Counted from the stretch's first letter, positions 50,834 to 60,361 are shown. The stretch: 64,000 bases of DNA from Desulfoluna butyratoxydans (GCF_900699765.1 NZ_CAADHO010000003.1:620001-684000), one strand, 5' to 3'. Notes: a model not told the origin generated them from the sequence alone. A program made the numbers and translations.

Positions 50834-52102
50834 GTGAGCACATACAGGACGTGGGGTGCAGTGCGTGTGGTGGGTGTGGCCCTTCTGGCCCTGCTGATGT
50901 CGGCCTGTGGCGGCAGCGGCGGCTCCGACGGTCAGGGGGGGACCACCTGGACCGTCATGGTCTATCTGGACGGCGACAACAACCTGGAAGCCGATGCCCT
51001 GGTGGATTTCAACGAGATGGAAGCCGCGGCTTCAAGCCCGGATACCCGCGTCATCGTTCTGTTTGATCGCAGCAGCGGCTATGTGCAGGACCAGGGGGAT
51101 TGGTCGGAGACGCGGCTTTACGAGATACGCCCCGACGCCGATGCCTCGGTCATTGCCTCCAAAAGGCTCATCGACACGACCTGGCTGGGCCTCAGCGGGG
51201 ACGGGGACGACGAGCTGAACATGGGCAGTGCCGAGACCCTGCGGCGGTTTGTCGCCTTTGGGAAGGCAACGTACCCTGCCGATCACACGGCCCTGGTCCT
51301 CTGGGACCACGGCAGCGGCTGGGCCCCGGCCGCATCGGACATTGCAGCCCCGGGCACCAAGTTCATCGCCGCCGACGAAACCAGCTTCAATGACGCCCTT
51401 TCCGTCAAGGAGGTGGCCTCGGCCCTTGAGGGGCAGGGGGTGAGCCTTCTGGGATTTGACGCCTGCCTGATGGCGGAAGTGGAGGTGGCGTGGGAGTTTC
51501 AGGACAGGGCCCGGTTCATGGTGGCGTCCGAGGGGCTGGAGCCTTCCTCCGGCTGGGACTACACCGGACTGTTGACCTGTTTTTCCCGGCTGCCCGCCTC
51601 GTCGAAGAGCCCCGAAGCCCTGGGCCGGTGCATCGCCGAGACCTATATGGCAAGCGGGGTGGGGGGCATGGACGTGGGGCTTTCCGTGGTGGACCTGACG
51701 GCCCTGGCTCCCCTGGGGGCGGCGGTGGACGAGCTGGCCTCGGAGGTGATGGCCCTTGGCTCCGATACGGTCATTGGGGCGCGGTACCAGCGAGCGGCCT
51801 CCTACAACGACAACACCTGCGTGGATCTGCGCCAGTTCGCCGAGGTCCTCGGGGCCTCCGTCGAGACCCGGGACGCCCTGGGAGAGGCCCTTTCCGATGC
51901 GATCATTTACAATGAAACCACGCGTCCGGAAAAGGCCTGCGGACTCTCCGTCTACTTTCCCGTCTTCGGCGAGAGTGACGGCCAGTATTCTCTTTATACC
52001 CCTGCCCACCTTGCCTTTGTGGCGGAGACCCGCTGGGCCGACGCCCTTGACGCCCACAGCGACCCGGCTCCATGGACCGCCTTTATTGATTTCTTGCCCT
52101 AA
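50834..52102 (+). CDS. Clostripain-family (C11) cysteine peptidase lipoprotein
   Basis: A 422-residue secreted peptidase-like protein. Lipobox LLMSAC at about 20-25 predicts a lipid-anchored mature protein starting at Cys, followed by a Gly/Ser linker. The catalytic dyad of clostripain-like peptidases is visible: His in 'LVLWDHGSGW' (about 157-166) and Cys in 'LLGFDACLMAE' (about 211-221). Such enzymes cleave after Arg or Lys and often self-activate. GGAGGA precedes GTG 50834. Close to a TetR gene; physiological target unknown. Confidence 0.88.
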   Translation: MSTYRTWGAVRVVGVALLALLMSACGGSGGSDGQGGTTWTVMVYLDGDNNLEADALVDFNEMEAAASSPDTRVIVLFDRSSGYVQDQGDWSETRLYEIRPDADASVIASKRLIDTTWLGLSGDGDDELNMGSAETLRRFVAFGKATYPADHTALVLWDHGSGWAPAASDIAAPGTKFIAADETSFNDALSVKEVASALEGQGVSLLGFDACLMAEVEVAWEFQDRARFMVASEGLEPSSGWDYTGLLTCFSRLPASSKSPEALGRCIAETYMASGVGGMDVGLSVVDLTALAPLGAAVDELASEVMALGSDTVIGARYQRAASYNDNTCVDLRQFAEVLGASVETRDALGEALSDAIIYNETTRPEKACGLSVYFPVFGESDGQYSLYTPAHLAFVAETRWADALDAHSDPAPWTAFIDFLP

Positions 52103-52109
52103 TAACGTC

Positions 52110-52137
52110 TTGATAAGAGGGGTTATGTTGATATAAT
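52110..52137 (+). promoter_or_regulatory. Promoter of the DUF3141 gene
   Basis: TTGATA at 52110-52115 and a perfect TATAAT at 52132-52137, 16-nt spacer, leaving a leader of about 240 nt. The same sequence can form an AAGAGG/CCTCTT hairpin, which could also terminate the peptidase transcript. Confidence 0.55.
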
Positions 52138-52384
52138 ACCTCTTGTTTGCCGTTGTGATGCCTCGGCGGCCGTGTCCGGGGCAAGGTCCCGTCTTAAGCT
52201 TCGTGTCTTCGATTTTTGTCCGTCTGTTTCGCCTGCATGATTCGGGGCGGACCGGGGCCTTTTTCTTTTTCGAACGATCCTGCCGTACCACACATCAACC
52301 ATGCCTTGCCGGGCCCAGTGTGTTCTCTGTTTTCTTGAACTGTTCTTGACGTTTTGCCGACGGCAAGGTGATTCAGGAGGGGTT

Positions 52385-54592
52385 ATGGACGCTGCAGCAG
52401 TCAATACCGTGTCATCCGCCTTTGATTTTTTTGCACATGCTTCCGAATATGCCATTGATACGTCTCAGCGGTCCATTTTGTTTTGGGATGTGCTGCGAAA
52501 ACGGGGGAACAACTACCTGGAGCACCTCGACAAAGGGCAACCCCCGGTATTGATTTTTGACTATGAGATTATCTGCGACGCACGGACCTTTGATCGCCCC
52601 GCCAATTATGCCCTTGCCCTGATCCGCGGGAAGCGAAGTCCCGAAGGTCGCGGGTTTACAGGGGGAGCCGACCGCAGGGTGAGGGGGGACGGCAAGGAAG
52701 GGGATCGCTCGGAGCCCGACCGTCGCCCCATTGTCATCATCGATCCCAGGGCCGGTCATGGTCCGGGCATCGGCGGGTCCAAGGAGGCGTCGGAGATCGG
52801 TCATGCCCTGTCCAACGGCCACTCTGTCTATTTTGTCCTGTTTTTCACAGAGCCCATGGAAGGCCAGACTTTAGGGGATGTGAAAAATGCGGAAATCCGG
52901 TTTTTGGAGGAGGTGGCCAGGCGGCACCCGGACGCCCTGCGGCCGGTGGTGATCGGCAACTGCCAGGGGGGATGGGCCACAGCCATTGTGGCTGCCGAGC
53001 GGCCTGATCTTGCAGGTCCCATTGTCCTGAACGGCGCTCCGCTTTCCTACTGGTCCGGCGTGGGGGGAACCAATCCCATGCGGTACAAGGGAGGGCTCCT
53101 TGGGGGCGTCTGGATCAACGACCTGGTGAGCGATCTGGGCGGTGGGCATTTCGACGGGGCCAACCTGGTCATGAGCATGGAAGGGCTGAACCCCGGCAAC
53201 ACCTTCTGGTCCAAGCAGTACAACCTTTACAAAAATGTGGACACCGAAGAGCAGCGGTTCCTTGATTTCGAGAAGTGGTGGGGCGGTTTTTTCCTGATGA
53301 CCAAAGAGGAGATCCATACCATTGTGGCGGATCTGTTCATCGGAAACCGACTGGCCAACGGGCAGCTGCAGCTTGACGACGGGCCCGTTGTCAACTTGAA
53401 GCGGTTCAGCGACCCGGTGGTGGTGTTTGCTTCAAGCGGGGACAACATCACGCCTCCCCAGCAGGCCCTCAACTGGATTCCCATGGTCTACAAGTCCGTG
53501 GATGAGATCAAGCGCCTGGGACAGGTTATCGTCTATATCGTGCATCCCACCATCGGCCATTTGGGCATCTTTGTGGCGAGTTCCATTGCCGGCAAGGAGC
53601 AAAAGGAGATCATCGGCAGTGTGGAGATGATCAATTTTCTTGCCCCCGGTCTCTATGAAATGGAGATTGTGGAGGCGCCGTCCGAGGAGTGGCTTAATGA
53701 CTACAAGGTGAAGTTTACCGAGCGCACCATCGATGACATCCTGGCTTACGACGACGGCGTGGAGGACGAGAAGGCCTTTGAGCTGGTGGCCTCTATTTCC
53801 GAGCGAAACAGCGCCATGTACAGCACCTGGGTAAGCCCCCTGGTGCGGGCCATGGTCAACCCGCTGTTTGTGGAGTGGATGCTTGAGATGCACCCCATGC
53901 GCTTGCAGCGAAGCCTTATTACCGACGGGAATCCCCTGGTGAGGCCCGTGAAAGATGCGGCGGAGTATGTTCGTCGCACAAGGCGTCCCGTGTCGGAGAC
54001 CAACCCCTTTGTCCAGGCGGAGCGGGCCCTCTCCGATATGGTGGTGACGGCCCTGGACTGGGGCCAGTCCCTGAGCGATATGACCCAGGAGAAGGTGTTT
54101 CACCTGATGTACGACAACCCGGTCCTGGCCTGGCTCTACGGCATGGATCGAGGTCCCACCCCCGAAGAGGCCAAGGCAACCCGGGCGTCTGAGGCCCGAG
54201 AGCGAAAAGAGGACCGCCTCAAGTGGCTCTCCATGGTTGAGGAGGGGGGATATCCGGAAGGGGCCGTCCGTATGATCATTGCCATGGCCAGTGTGGACGG
54301 TTCCGTGGATGAAGCGGAGATGGCCATGGGGAGCCGCATTGTCAAGGCAAGCTGGCGTTTGAAGCGCCTGTCCAACAGGGAGCTCCACAAGATTGCCAAG
54401 GAGCAGGCCCGCATCCTGCAAACGGATTTTTCAAAGGCCCTTGACGCTCTTCCGCTGCTGCTTCCGGACAAGAAGGACCGGGAGAAGGCGTTGAAGCTGG
54501 CTCACCATATTGCCCTGGCCGACCACGACATCAACAAGAAAGAGGCCAATCTCCTTGCCCGGATGAAACAAATTCTCGGGCTATCGGCATAG
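52385..54592 (+). CDS. DUF3141 (PHA-synthase-like alpha/beta hydrolase) with C-terminal TerB-like domain
   Basis: A 735-residue protein. The N-terminal two thirds match DUF3141, an alpha/beta hydrolase group related to class III polyhydroxyalkanoate synthases: 'PNYLEHLDKGQPPVL'-like block (here NNYLEHLDKGQPP), 'VIIDPRAGHGPGIGG' (about 119-133) and a nucleophile elbow GNCQGGWAT (about 190-198) with Cys in place of Ser, as in PhaC, then 'HPTIGHLGIFVA' with the catalytic His (about 385). The last 110 residues are a TerB-like helical domain. AGGAGG precedes ATG 52385. No other PHA genes are visible. It may act on 3-hydroxyacyl-CoA or a related ester; unproven. Confidence 0.8.
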   Translation: MDAAAVNTVSSAFDFFAHASEYAIDTSQRSILFWDVLRKRGNNYLEHLDKGQPPVLIFDYEIICDARTFDRPANYALALIRGKRSPEGRGFTGGADRRVRGDGKEGDRSEPDRRPIVIIDPRAGHGPGIGGSKEASEIGHALSNGHSVYFVLFFTEPMEGQTLGDVKNAEIRFLEEVARRHPDALRPVVIGNCQGGWATAIVAAERPDLAGPIVLNGAPLSYWSGVGGTNPMRYKGGLLGGVWINDLVSDLGGGHFDGANLVMSMEGLNPGNTFWSKQYNLYKNVDTEEQRFLDFEKWWGGFFLMTKEEIHTIVADLFIGNRLANGQLQLDDGPVVNLKRFSDPVVVFASSGDNITPPQQALNWIPMVYKSVDEIKRLGQVIVYIVHPTIGHLGIFVASSIAGKEQKEIIGSVEMINFLAPGLYEMEIVEAPSEEWLNDYKVKFTERTIDDILAYDDGVEDEKAFELVASISERNSAMYSTWVSPLVRAMVNPLFVEWMLEMHPMRLQRSLITDGNPLVRPVKDAAEYVRRTRRPVSETNPFVQAERALSDMVVTALDWGQSLSDMTQEKVFHLMYDNPVLAWLYGMDRGPTPEEAKATRASEARERKEDRLKWLSMVEEGGYPEGAVRMIIAMASVDGSVDEAEMAMGSRIVKASWRLKRLSNRELHKIAKEQARILQTDFSKALDALPLLLPDKKDREKALKLAHHIALADHDINKKEANLLARMKQILGLSA

Positions 54593-54634
54593 CAATTCGG
54601 CGCGCCTCTTTTGGCAAGGGGGCGCGATGACATG

Positions 54635-54679
54635 AAAAAGCCGCCACGGTTCCCCAAGGGGCCGCTGGCGGCTTTTTTT
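54635..54679. terminator. Bidirectional intrinsic terminator
   Basis: AAAAAGCCGCC/GGCGGCTTTTT with a loop that itself contains CCCC/GGGG, between the convergent DUF3141 and nitroreductase genes. Confidence 0.8.
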
Positions 54680-54700
54680 GTGCTCTGCGGGGAGTTCTGG

Positions 54701-55618
54701 TCAGCTTTGGGAGAGGCGGACCACCCGCGGCGTCACGGGCCTGCGCACCGACGGGCGACGGTAGGGTTCGTCCGGGTGTCCAATGGCAATGACGGCGTGA
54801 ACGGTTTCGTCTTTGGGAAGGCCGATGCGCTGCCTCAGTCCGGCATCGCGGGCCAGGGCTTCCACGGCAAAGCCGATGAGGCAGGTGCCCAGGCCCATGG
54901 CGTGGGCGGCCAGCAGGATCTGGCCGGATGCCAGGAGGGCGTCTTCGGTGGGGCAGGAGGCCTCTTTGGAGCAGCTGACGAGGATGGCTGCCGGGGCGCC
55001 GTGGAAGAGGAGGTCCTTGTGCTGGATGGTCCAGCAGGCGATGCCTTCTTCGATGCGGTCGTGGTACTCGGCGTAATAGCGGGAGAGCTCCGGCTTGCCC
55101 AGGAGGGAAAGCAGTCCCCTGAGGGGCGCGATGCGGGCCATGCGATTGAGTTTCTGAAAGAAAGAGAGGACGCCCCGACCGAATCCCTTCACCGAGGTGC
55201 GGTCGGGGAGCAGGGTGAACTGCCAGGCCTGGGCGTTGGTGCCGGAAGGGGCGGTGGTGCCGATGCGCACCAGGTCTTCAAGGACCGTGGCGGGGACGGG
55301 GTCCTTGGTGAAGTGGCGGCAGGACCGGCGGGAAGCCATGAGCCAGGCGAGGGTTTCCACCTCAACATCTCCGGGGGCGAGCCAGCCGTCTGGCATGGCA
55401 AAGGTTTGGAAATCCTGGCCCATGGGCCGGTGGCCGGTGAGGGTGACGGCCCCGGTGGGGCAGACGGCCATGCAGTGTCCGCAGGAGAGGGAGTCGTCTC
55501 CGGTGATCCGTGCCATATCGTCTACCAGGGTGAGGGTGTCGTGGGGGCAGATGGCCACGCAGGCGCCGCAGCCCGTGCACAGGGATTCGTCGATGGTTAC
55601 ATGGATCGGGCGTTTCAT
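54701..55618 (-). CDS. Ferredoxin-nitroreductase fusion
   Basis: A 305-residue protein. N-terminal ferredoxin domain (about 5-60) with two [4Fe-4S] clusters, CTGCGACVAICP and CGHCMAVCP. C-terminal nitroreductase-type FMN domain (about 85-300) with 'RRSCRHFTKDPVP' and 'APSGTNAQAWQF'. Typical of anaerobes, where ferredoxin electrons reach a flavin that reduces nitro or quinone compounds or F420-like partners. ATG 55618 overlaps the AI-2E gene stop by 4 nt (ATGA), so the two are translationally coupled. The reaction is not known. Confidence 0.9.
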   Translation of the reverse strand: MKRPIHVTIDESLCTGCGACVAICPHDTLTLVDDMARITGDDSLSCGHCMAVCPTGAVTLTGHRPMGQDFQTFAMPDGWLAPGDVEVETLAWLMASRRSCRHFTKDPVPATVLEDLVRIGTTAPSGTNAQAWQFTLLPDRTSVKGFGRGVLSFFQKLNRMARIAPLRGLLSLLGKPELSRYYAEYHDRIEEGIACWTIQHKDLLFHGAPAAILVSCSKEASCPTEDALLASGQILLAAHAMGLGTCLIGFAVEALARDAGLRQRIGLPKDETVHAVIAIGHPDEPYRRPSVRRPVTPRVVRLSQS

Positions 55619-56676
55619 TGGGCTGTCTCCTTCAGAATGTTTCGCGCCACTTTTTCCGGTCCCAGGAGGATGGCGATCCACCGGGTCTCTTCCCGGGCTT
55701 CCAGGCTGATTTTAAGGGCCATGGTCAGGGGAACCGAGAGGATCATGCCCACAGGGCCCATGACCCATCCCCAGAAGGCCAGGGAGAGAAAGACCACCAG
55801 GGCGGAGAGGCCCACGCCGCTTCCCATGACCCGCGGTTCGATGAGGTTGCCGATGGTCACATTGGTGATCAGGTAGAGAATGGCCACCATCAGGGCCTTC
55901 ATCCCTCCCAGCTGGACCGTGGCCAGGAGGATGGCCGGCACTGCGGCGATGATGGAACCGATGTTGGGCACAAAATTGAAGATAAAGGCGATGAGGCCCC
56001 AGATGGCGGGAAAATCCACCCCGAAGACTGTCAGGCCCAGGTAGATTACGCCGCCGGTGGTAAGGCTGGTGGCGCTTTTGATGGCCAGGTAGTGACGAAT
56101 GCCTTCGGTGATGCGGTGGAATCCTTTGTGGGAAGCGTTGCCGTTGCCTAAGGCGGCCTGCAGTTTTACGGAGAACCCCGAGGCTTCCATGAGAATGAAG
56201 ATGACCGTCAGGACGATAAAAAAGGTGTTGGTAAAGACCCCGCCGAGGCGAGAGAGCAGTCCCCCCAGAAAGGCCATCATGCGGCCCGGGTTGAGGACGT
56301 TGAGCAGGGTCTCGCTGGTGATGTCGATGTGCCACCCCTGCAGGAGGGGCACCACGTTGCTTACCAGGGCTTCCATGCGTTGCTGGTAGGCGGGGATGCT
56401 TCTGGTGAACTCTTCAATGGCTCCGGTGATGATGTTGACCAGCAGGAGAAAAAGCATGAGGACCACAAGAACGATGGCAAGGACAGCCAGTCCTGTGGGG
56501 ATCTTTTTTTTCTCCATCCAGAACATGGGCGGAGAGACCGCAACCGCGATGAACACGGACAGGAGAAAGGGGACCAGAACCGGGGAGGCGGCCTGGATGC
56601 CTTTGACGACAACGACAAAACAAGCCATGGAGATGAGGATGCCGGCTCTGGCCGGTACGCCGGGAGGGGGTTGCAT
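55615..56676 (-). CDS. AI-2E-family transporter (PerM-like)
   Basis: A 353-residue inner-membrane protein with about seven to eight membrane segments. 'PVLVPFLLSVFIAVAVSPP' near the start, 'IKSATSLTTGGVIYLGLTVFGV' and 'FVPNIGSIIAAVPAILLA' in the middle, and 'EPRVMGSGVGLSALVVFLSLAFWGWV' near the end are typical of the AI-2E transporter family. Members export autoinducer-2 or act as Na+/H+ antiporters. AAGGACACCCC precedes ATG 56676. Upstream of the nitroreductase in a two-gene operon. Confidence 0.9.
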   Translation of the reverse strand: MQPPPGVPARAGILISMACFVVVVKGIQAASPVLVPFLLSVFIAVAVSPPMFWMEKKKIPTGLAVLAIVLVVLMLFLLLVNIITGAIEEFTRSIPAYQQRMEALVSNVVPLLQGWHIDITSETLLNVLNPGRMMAFLGGLLSRLGGVFTNTFFIVLTVIFILMEASGFSVKLQAALGNGNASHKGFHRITEGIRHYLAIKSATSLTTGGVIYLGLTVFGVDFPAIWGLIAFIFNFVPNIGSIIAAVPAILLATVQLGGMKALMVAILYLITNVTIGNLIEPRVMGSGVGLSALVVFLSLAFWGWVMGPVGMILSVPLTMALKISLEAREETRWIAILLGPEKVARNILKETAQ

Positions 56677-56874
56677 GGGGTGTCCTTTGGCTCAGGGGTT
56701 GGGGCCATGATTTCGGGATGGGGCGATGGGGGTGACACCGCAGGTCCGTGTGCTCGTGTCCGTGGGCCATCATGGCGGTTTTCATTGAAAAGGTGCCCAT
56801 GTGATGAAATATGTATACATCAAGGCGGGACCACGGAAAATACAAAAATGGTCGTGCAGGGCGTCACCAGGAGA

Positions 56875-57624
56875 TCAGGGGTGAGGGGACTTGCCCTCCG
56901 GAGGGTCCCCCAGGGCCTGGGACACCTTGTTCAGGTCCGGCAGGGAGCCCAGGACGGGCAGGTTGACGTATCGGGCGATCTGGCGTTCGGATTTCAGGGC
57001 GGCGTCGTTCCACTCCAGGGCCGCGATGAGGGCCATGACCGCCAGTACCGAGGCGATGAACAGAAAGAGGAGGGGCAGGAACCGGTCGGGGCGCCAGAGG
57101 GCGCGCAGGGGCTTGGTTTCAATGGCTCCCATGCGTTCAGGATGGCGTTCCCGGGCAATGTGCATGCCGCTCATGGAAATGCCCTCCCGGGCCTTTCTCA
57201 CCAGCCTGCGGGCATAGTAGTCCACGAGGCTTTTTCCCATCTCGGCGTCTTTGCCGAGGTAGCGGATCCGGGCGATTCCCCGGTCGTAGGAGAGGGTGAT
57301 GTCGTTGCTGACGGCGGCGGTGACGTTTCGGTAATGGTCGGGCTCCAGCTGCCCTACGTCTGCTTCGGTGAGGTTGAAGTATCGGTTGACGTCGAAGTTG
57401 TCCCGGAAGAAGATGGCCTGGGCGTCCACCACCTCGGCGACGGTGTCGAAGGAGGCGGAGGTGAACGGGGTCTCCAGGGGAAGCCGGACATCCTGCCAGA
57501 CCTCGTGACGGTCCGGGGTGATGGCCGCGGAGAGCAGATAGAGGCCCGGCATGAGAAAGGCAAGGAGGAACCAGGAATTGTAGCGCTTGAGGCCGTGGGT
57601 ATACCGTTTGACAAGGTAGGACAT
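56875..57624 (-). CDS. Wzz-like polysaccharide co-polymerase
   Basis: A 249-residue membrane protein with one hydrophobic segment near each end (about 17-38 and 180-205) and a periplasmic part between, the layout of Wzz/PCP proteins that set polysaccharide chain length. Similarity is by architecture and by the neighbouring BY-kinase gene, 10 nt upstream, not by strong motif. The C-terminus after the second segment contains 'YVNLPVLGSLPD', reminiscent of the 'LGxIP' segment in BY-kinase activator domains. Single pair, with no glycosyltransferase in sight. Confidence 0.65.
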   Translation of the reverse strand: MSYLVKRYTHGLKRYNSWFLLAFLMPGLYLLSAAITPDRHEVWQDVRLPLETPFTSASFDTVAEVVDAQAIFFRDNFDVNRYFNLTEADVGQLEPDHYRNVTAAVSNDITLSYDRGIARIRYLGKDAEMGKSLVDYYARRLVRKAREGISMSGMHIARERHPERMGAIETKPLRALWRPDRFLPLLFLFIASVLAVMALIAALEWNDAALKSERQIARYVNLPVLGSLPDLNKVSQALGDPPEGKSPHP

Positions 57625-57634
57625 GGCAGGCTCC

Positions 57635-58288
57635 TTAGTGCATGATGGGGTTTTTCCACTGGTTGGCCACCACTCCGATGATTTTGGCCCCGTTGATGCG
57701 CATGGCCGTGGTGGTGCGCTTCAGGGTGGAGCGGGGAGTCCGGTTGGTCATGAAGACAAGCAGCACACCGTCGGCGATGCCGGAAAGCAGCACAGGGTCC
57801 CGCATGTTCTGATTTTCCGGGAAGGCTGCGGAGGTGTCCACGATGATGGTGTCGTATCGGTTTCTGGCCTCCTGGAGGAGGTGGTGGTCGTCGCCTTCAA
57901 CGGCGGGCATGGCCCCCTGGGCCTCCTCGGGCATGAGGGCGGCGGGAAGGATGTCGATGCCTGAGCGGGTGGAGACGATAAGCTCTTCAATGGAGTCGGC
58001 CCGGTAAAAGGCTTCGGGGCTCTCGATGGGCTCCACCTGGAAGGCCGTGTGAATGGCCGGGGCGAACCAGTTGTAATCCACAAGGAGGGTCCGGCGCCGT
58101 TTGGCACGGGAAGCGGCGATGGCAAGCCCCGTGGCCACGGTGGTCTTCCCCTCTCCCCGGGCACCGCTGGTGACGACGACGCACAGGGGCTCCTGGCGGT
58201 CGGTGGCGTTTTGGACGGCGGTGAAGATGCGTTTGGTCTCGGCGATTTTTCCCAGGGTCTCAAGGTGTGGATCGTATGCACGGTTCAT
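57635..58288 (-). CDS. CpsD/CapB-type (BY-kinase-like) ATPase
   Basis: A 217-residue P-loop ATPase of the BY-kinase/MinD group. Walker A is TSGARGEGKTTVA (about 44-56), followed by 'RTLLVDYNWF' (Walker A' position) and 'YDTIIVDTSAAF' (Walker B, about 152-163). The usual tyrosine-rich C-terminal tail is absent; the protein ends WKNPIMH. With the Wzz-like protein downstream it should control export of a surface polysaccharide, perhaps without autophosphorylation. ATG 58288 is used; TTG 58294 has a better-placed AGGAG. Confidence 0.78.
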   Translation of the reverse strand: MNRAYDPHLETLGKIAETKRIFTAVQNATDRQEPLCVVVTSGARGEGKTTVATGLAIAASRAKRRRTLLVDYNWFAPAIHTAFQVEPIESPEAFYRADSIEELIVSTRSGIDILPAALMPEEAQGAMPAVEGDDHHLLQEARNRYDTIIVDTSAAFPENQNMRDPVLLSGIADGVLLVFMTNRTPRSTLKRTTTAMRINGAKIIGVVANQWKNPIMH

Positions 58289-58528
58289 GAACAAAGCGCT
58301 CCTTGGCATGGGCGTGGTTTCGGTTGGTCGTCCCAAGGGGCGGGTGACGCGGATCAGGGGGTGATCCATGCGTATGGCGCAGGTGGAAGACCGTCGCGCA
58401 GGGGCTGTGCGCAATCGGCGTCTCGTGGCGGATTGTGGGTAATGGACTTATATTAGATCAAATACAGGCAGGTGGCAACAGGGGAGGAGAGTCCTTTTTT
58501 CTGCCCGTGGGTGTCGTCAGGAGGAGTG

Positions 58529-58936
58529 ATGGGGTACAGGTTTGACCCACCGGAGGTGTTCCGGGAGATGGACGCGCAGATTGTAAGCTTTGATGCGGAA
58601 AAAGAGACCATTGAGGTGCGCTTTCCCGTGAAGCGGGGGTACCGCAACCCCATGGGGGCCATGCAGGGCGGGATGGTCGTGGCGGCCATGGACAACACCT
58701 TCGGCCCCCTGACCGTGCTGCTGGGCACCACCAGCGTAACCACACAGCTGAACACCAGCTTCGTCAAGCCCGTGGGGCGGGGTGAGTCCCATGTCACCGT
58801 TGTGGCCCGGGTAACGGCCCGATCGCGCCGCCAGATTCACATGGCCGCCGAGGTCCGCAACGCACAAGGGGAGGTCGCCGCCCTGGGCACGGCCAGTTTT
58901 CTGGTGCTGGAGACCCGCGATCCCGAATCGGCCTGA
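58529..58936 (+). CDS. PaaI-like hotdog-fold thioesterase
   Basis: A 135-residue hotdog-fold acyl-CoA thioesterase. 'NPMGAMQGGMVVAAMDNTFG' (about 41-60) carries the conserved Gly and the Asp/Asn catalytic position, and 'TTQLNTSFVKPV' is the typical second strand. It hydrolyses small aromatic or acyl-CoA esters in the cytoplasm. AGGAGGAG precedes ATG 58529. Single gene, ended by an inverted repeat at 59057-59085 without a T-run. Confidence 0.9.
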   Translation: MGYRFDPPEVFREMDAQIVSFDAEKETIEVRFPVKRGYRNPMGAMQGGMVVAAMDNTFGPLTVLLGTTSVTTQLNTSFVKPVGRGESHVTVVARVTARSRRQIHMAAEVRNAQGEVAALGTASFLVLETRDPESA

Positions 58937-59222
58937 CGCCCCTGGCGAGGTCCTCGGATTCGCGGTTGTTGGCAGTCTGGCTTTGGGGTATACTCATTGT
59001 ATTCATGCGTTTATGTAGCTCGGAATGTGATTGACGCATCAGACACACCGGAATACGACGGCTCCGGGTTGAATCAGGAGCCGTCTGGGTCCCCATGTTG
59101 CTGAAAAGAACCCCAGCCCTTCGATCTCCGTCCTGTGTTGATACGCTTCCCTCCTTTTGGTTTCGGCTTTCGGCAACCCTTCCCCCCTTTCACCCGGTTT
59201 TTGCCTTTGGGAGCGACAACCT

Positions 59223-60329
59223 ATGACCAAGCAGAAAACAAAGAACCCGCCCGGCCTGTTGATTGTCGATGACGACGAAACCATTCGGATGATCTTAAGG
59301 CGTGTGATGGAAAAGCAGGGGTTTGTCTGTCACATGGCTTCCCACGGCGTGGAGGCCTTGGCCGTGCTTGAAAAGCACCCGGTGGAGATTGTCCTGACAG
59401 ATGTGGACATGCCCGAGATGGGAGGCCTAGAACTGGTGAAGCAGATCCGTGCCAGGCACACCGCCGATCCCATTGTCATGACCGGCCACATCGATGATTT
59501 CAGCTACGAACAGATCATCCAGACCGGGGCCGTGGATTTTATCCTGAAGCCCATGGCGCCGGGTGAGGTGGTCCTGAGGGTGCAGCGCGTGCTTCGGGAG
59601 CGCCGCCTTGTCCAGGGGCTCAAGGAGACGCACCAGGCCCTGAAGGATTCGTACCTGGATACCATCAACCGGCTGGTGACCGCAGCCGAGTACCGGGACG
59701 AAAACACCGGGAGCCACATCACCCGCATGAGCACCTACAGCGCCTTTCTTGCGGAAAAGATGAACATGGACGGGGCCTGGGTGGACCGCATCCGTTACGG
59801 CTCGGTCATGCACGACATCGGCAAGATCGGCATTCCCGATCATATCCTCATGAAGCCGGACAGGCTGTCCGGCGACGAGTTTCATGTGATCCGGACCCAT
59901 CCGGCCATCGGGGCGCGGATCCTGGCCAACGCCAAATCCGATGTGCTGCGCAGCGGCCAGCAGATCGCCATCTCTCACCATGAAAAGTGGGATGGCACCG
60001 GGTATCCCCAGGGCCTCTCCGGAGATCGGATCCCGCTGGCCGGGCGCATTGTGGGCATCGCCGATGTCTTTGACGCCCTCTCCACCCGGCGTCCGTACAA
60101 GGACCCTTACCCGCCGGACGTAATCTACGGCCTCATGCAGGAGGAGAGGGAGAAACATTTTGACCCCGATCTCACCGATATTGTGCTGGATAACTTTGAC
60201 GAGTTTCTGGCCATTCGTAACGGCAACTGCAACGGCAGCGCCGAGATGGTCAACTCCGGGGCCGCCTTCAGCTGGAGCCGAAGGGATGCCGGGATGGAGA
60301 AACCGAAGGGGGGCGCGGCCTCATCGTGA
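59223..60329 (+). CDS. Response regulator with HD-GYP cyclic-di-GMP phosphodiesterase domain
   Basis: A 368-residue two-domain signalling protein. Receiver domain (about 10-130) with the acidic 'VDDDE' pocket, phospho-acceptor Asp in 'LTDVDMPEMGG' and 'KP' Lys. A short coiled linker leads to the HD-GYP domain (about 155-345): 'HDIGKIGIPDHILMK', 'HPAIGA', and HHEKWDGTGYPQGL, which keeps the HHExxDGxGYP signature, so it is probably active and degrades c-di-GMP on phosphorylation. ATG 59223 fits; no kinase gene is beside it. Confidence 0.93.
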   Translation: MTKQKTKNPPGLLIVDDDETIRMILRRVMEKQGFVCHMASHGVEALAVLEKHPVEIVLTDVDMPEMGGLELVKQIRARHTADPIVMTGHIDDFSYEQIIQTGAVDFILKPMAPGEVVLRVQRVLRERRLVQGLKETHQALKDSYLDTINRLVTAAEYRDENTGSHITRMSTYSAFLAEKMNMDGAWVDRIRYGSVMHDIGKIGIPDHILMKPDRLSGDEFHVIRTHPAIGARILANAKSDVLRSGQQIAISHHEKWDGTGYPQGLSGDRIPLAGRIVGIADVFDALSTRRPYKDPYPPDVIYGLMQEEREKHFDPDLTDIVLDNFDEFLAIRNGNCNGSAEMVNSGAAFSWSRRDAGMEKPKGGAASS

Positions 60330-60351
60330 GGCCGCGGTGGCAGATTTTTTA
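60315..60351 (+). terminator. Probable terminator at the end of the HD-GYP gene
   Basis: GCGGCCTCA-TCG-TGAGGCCGC stem covering the stop codon, then a T-run at 60344-60350. Confidence 0.5.
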
Positions 60352-60361
60352 TCTTGTGGGA

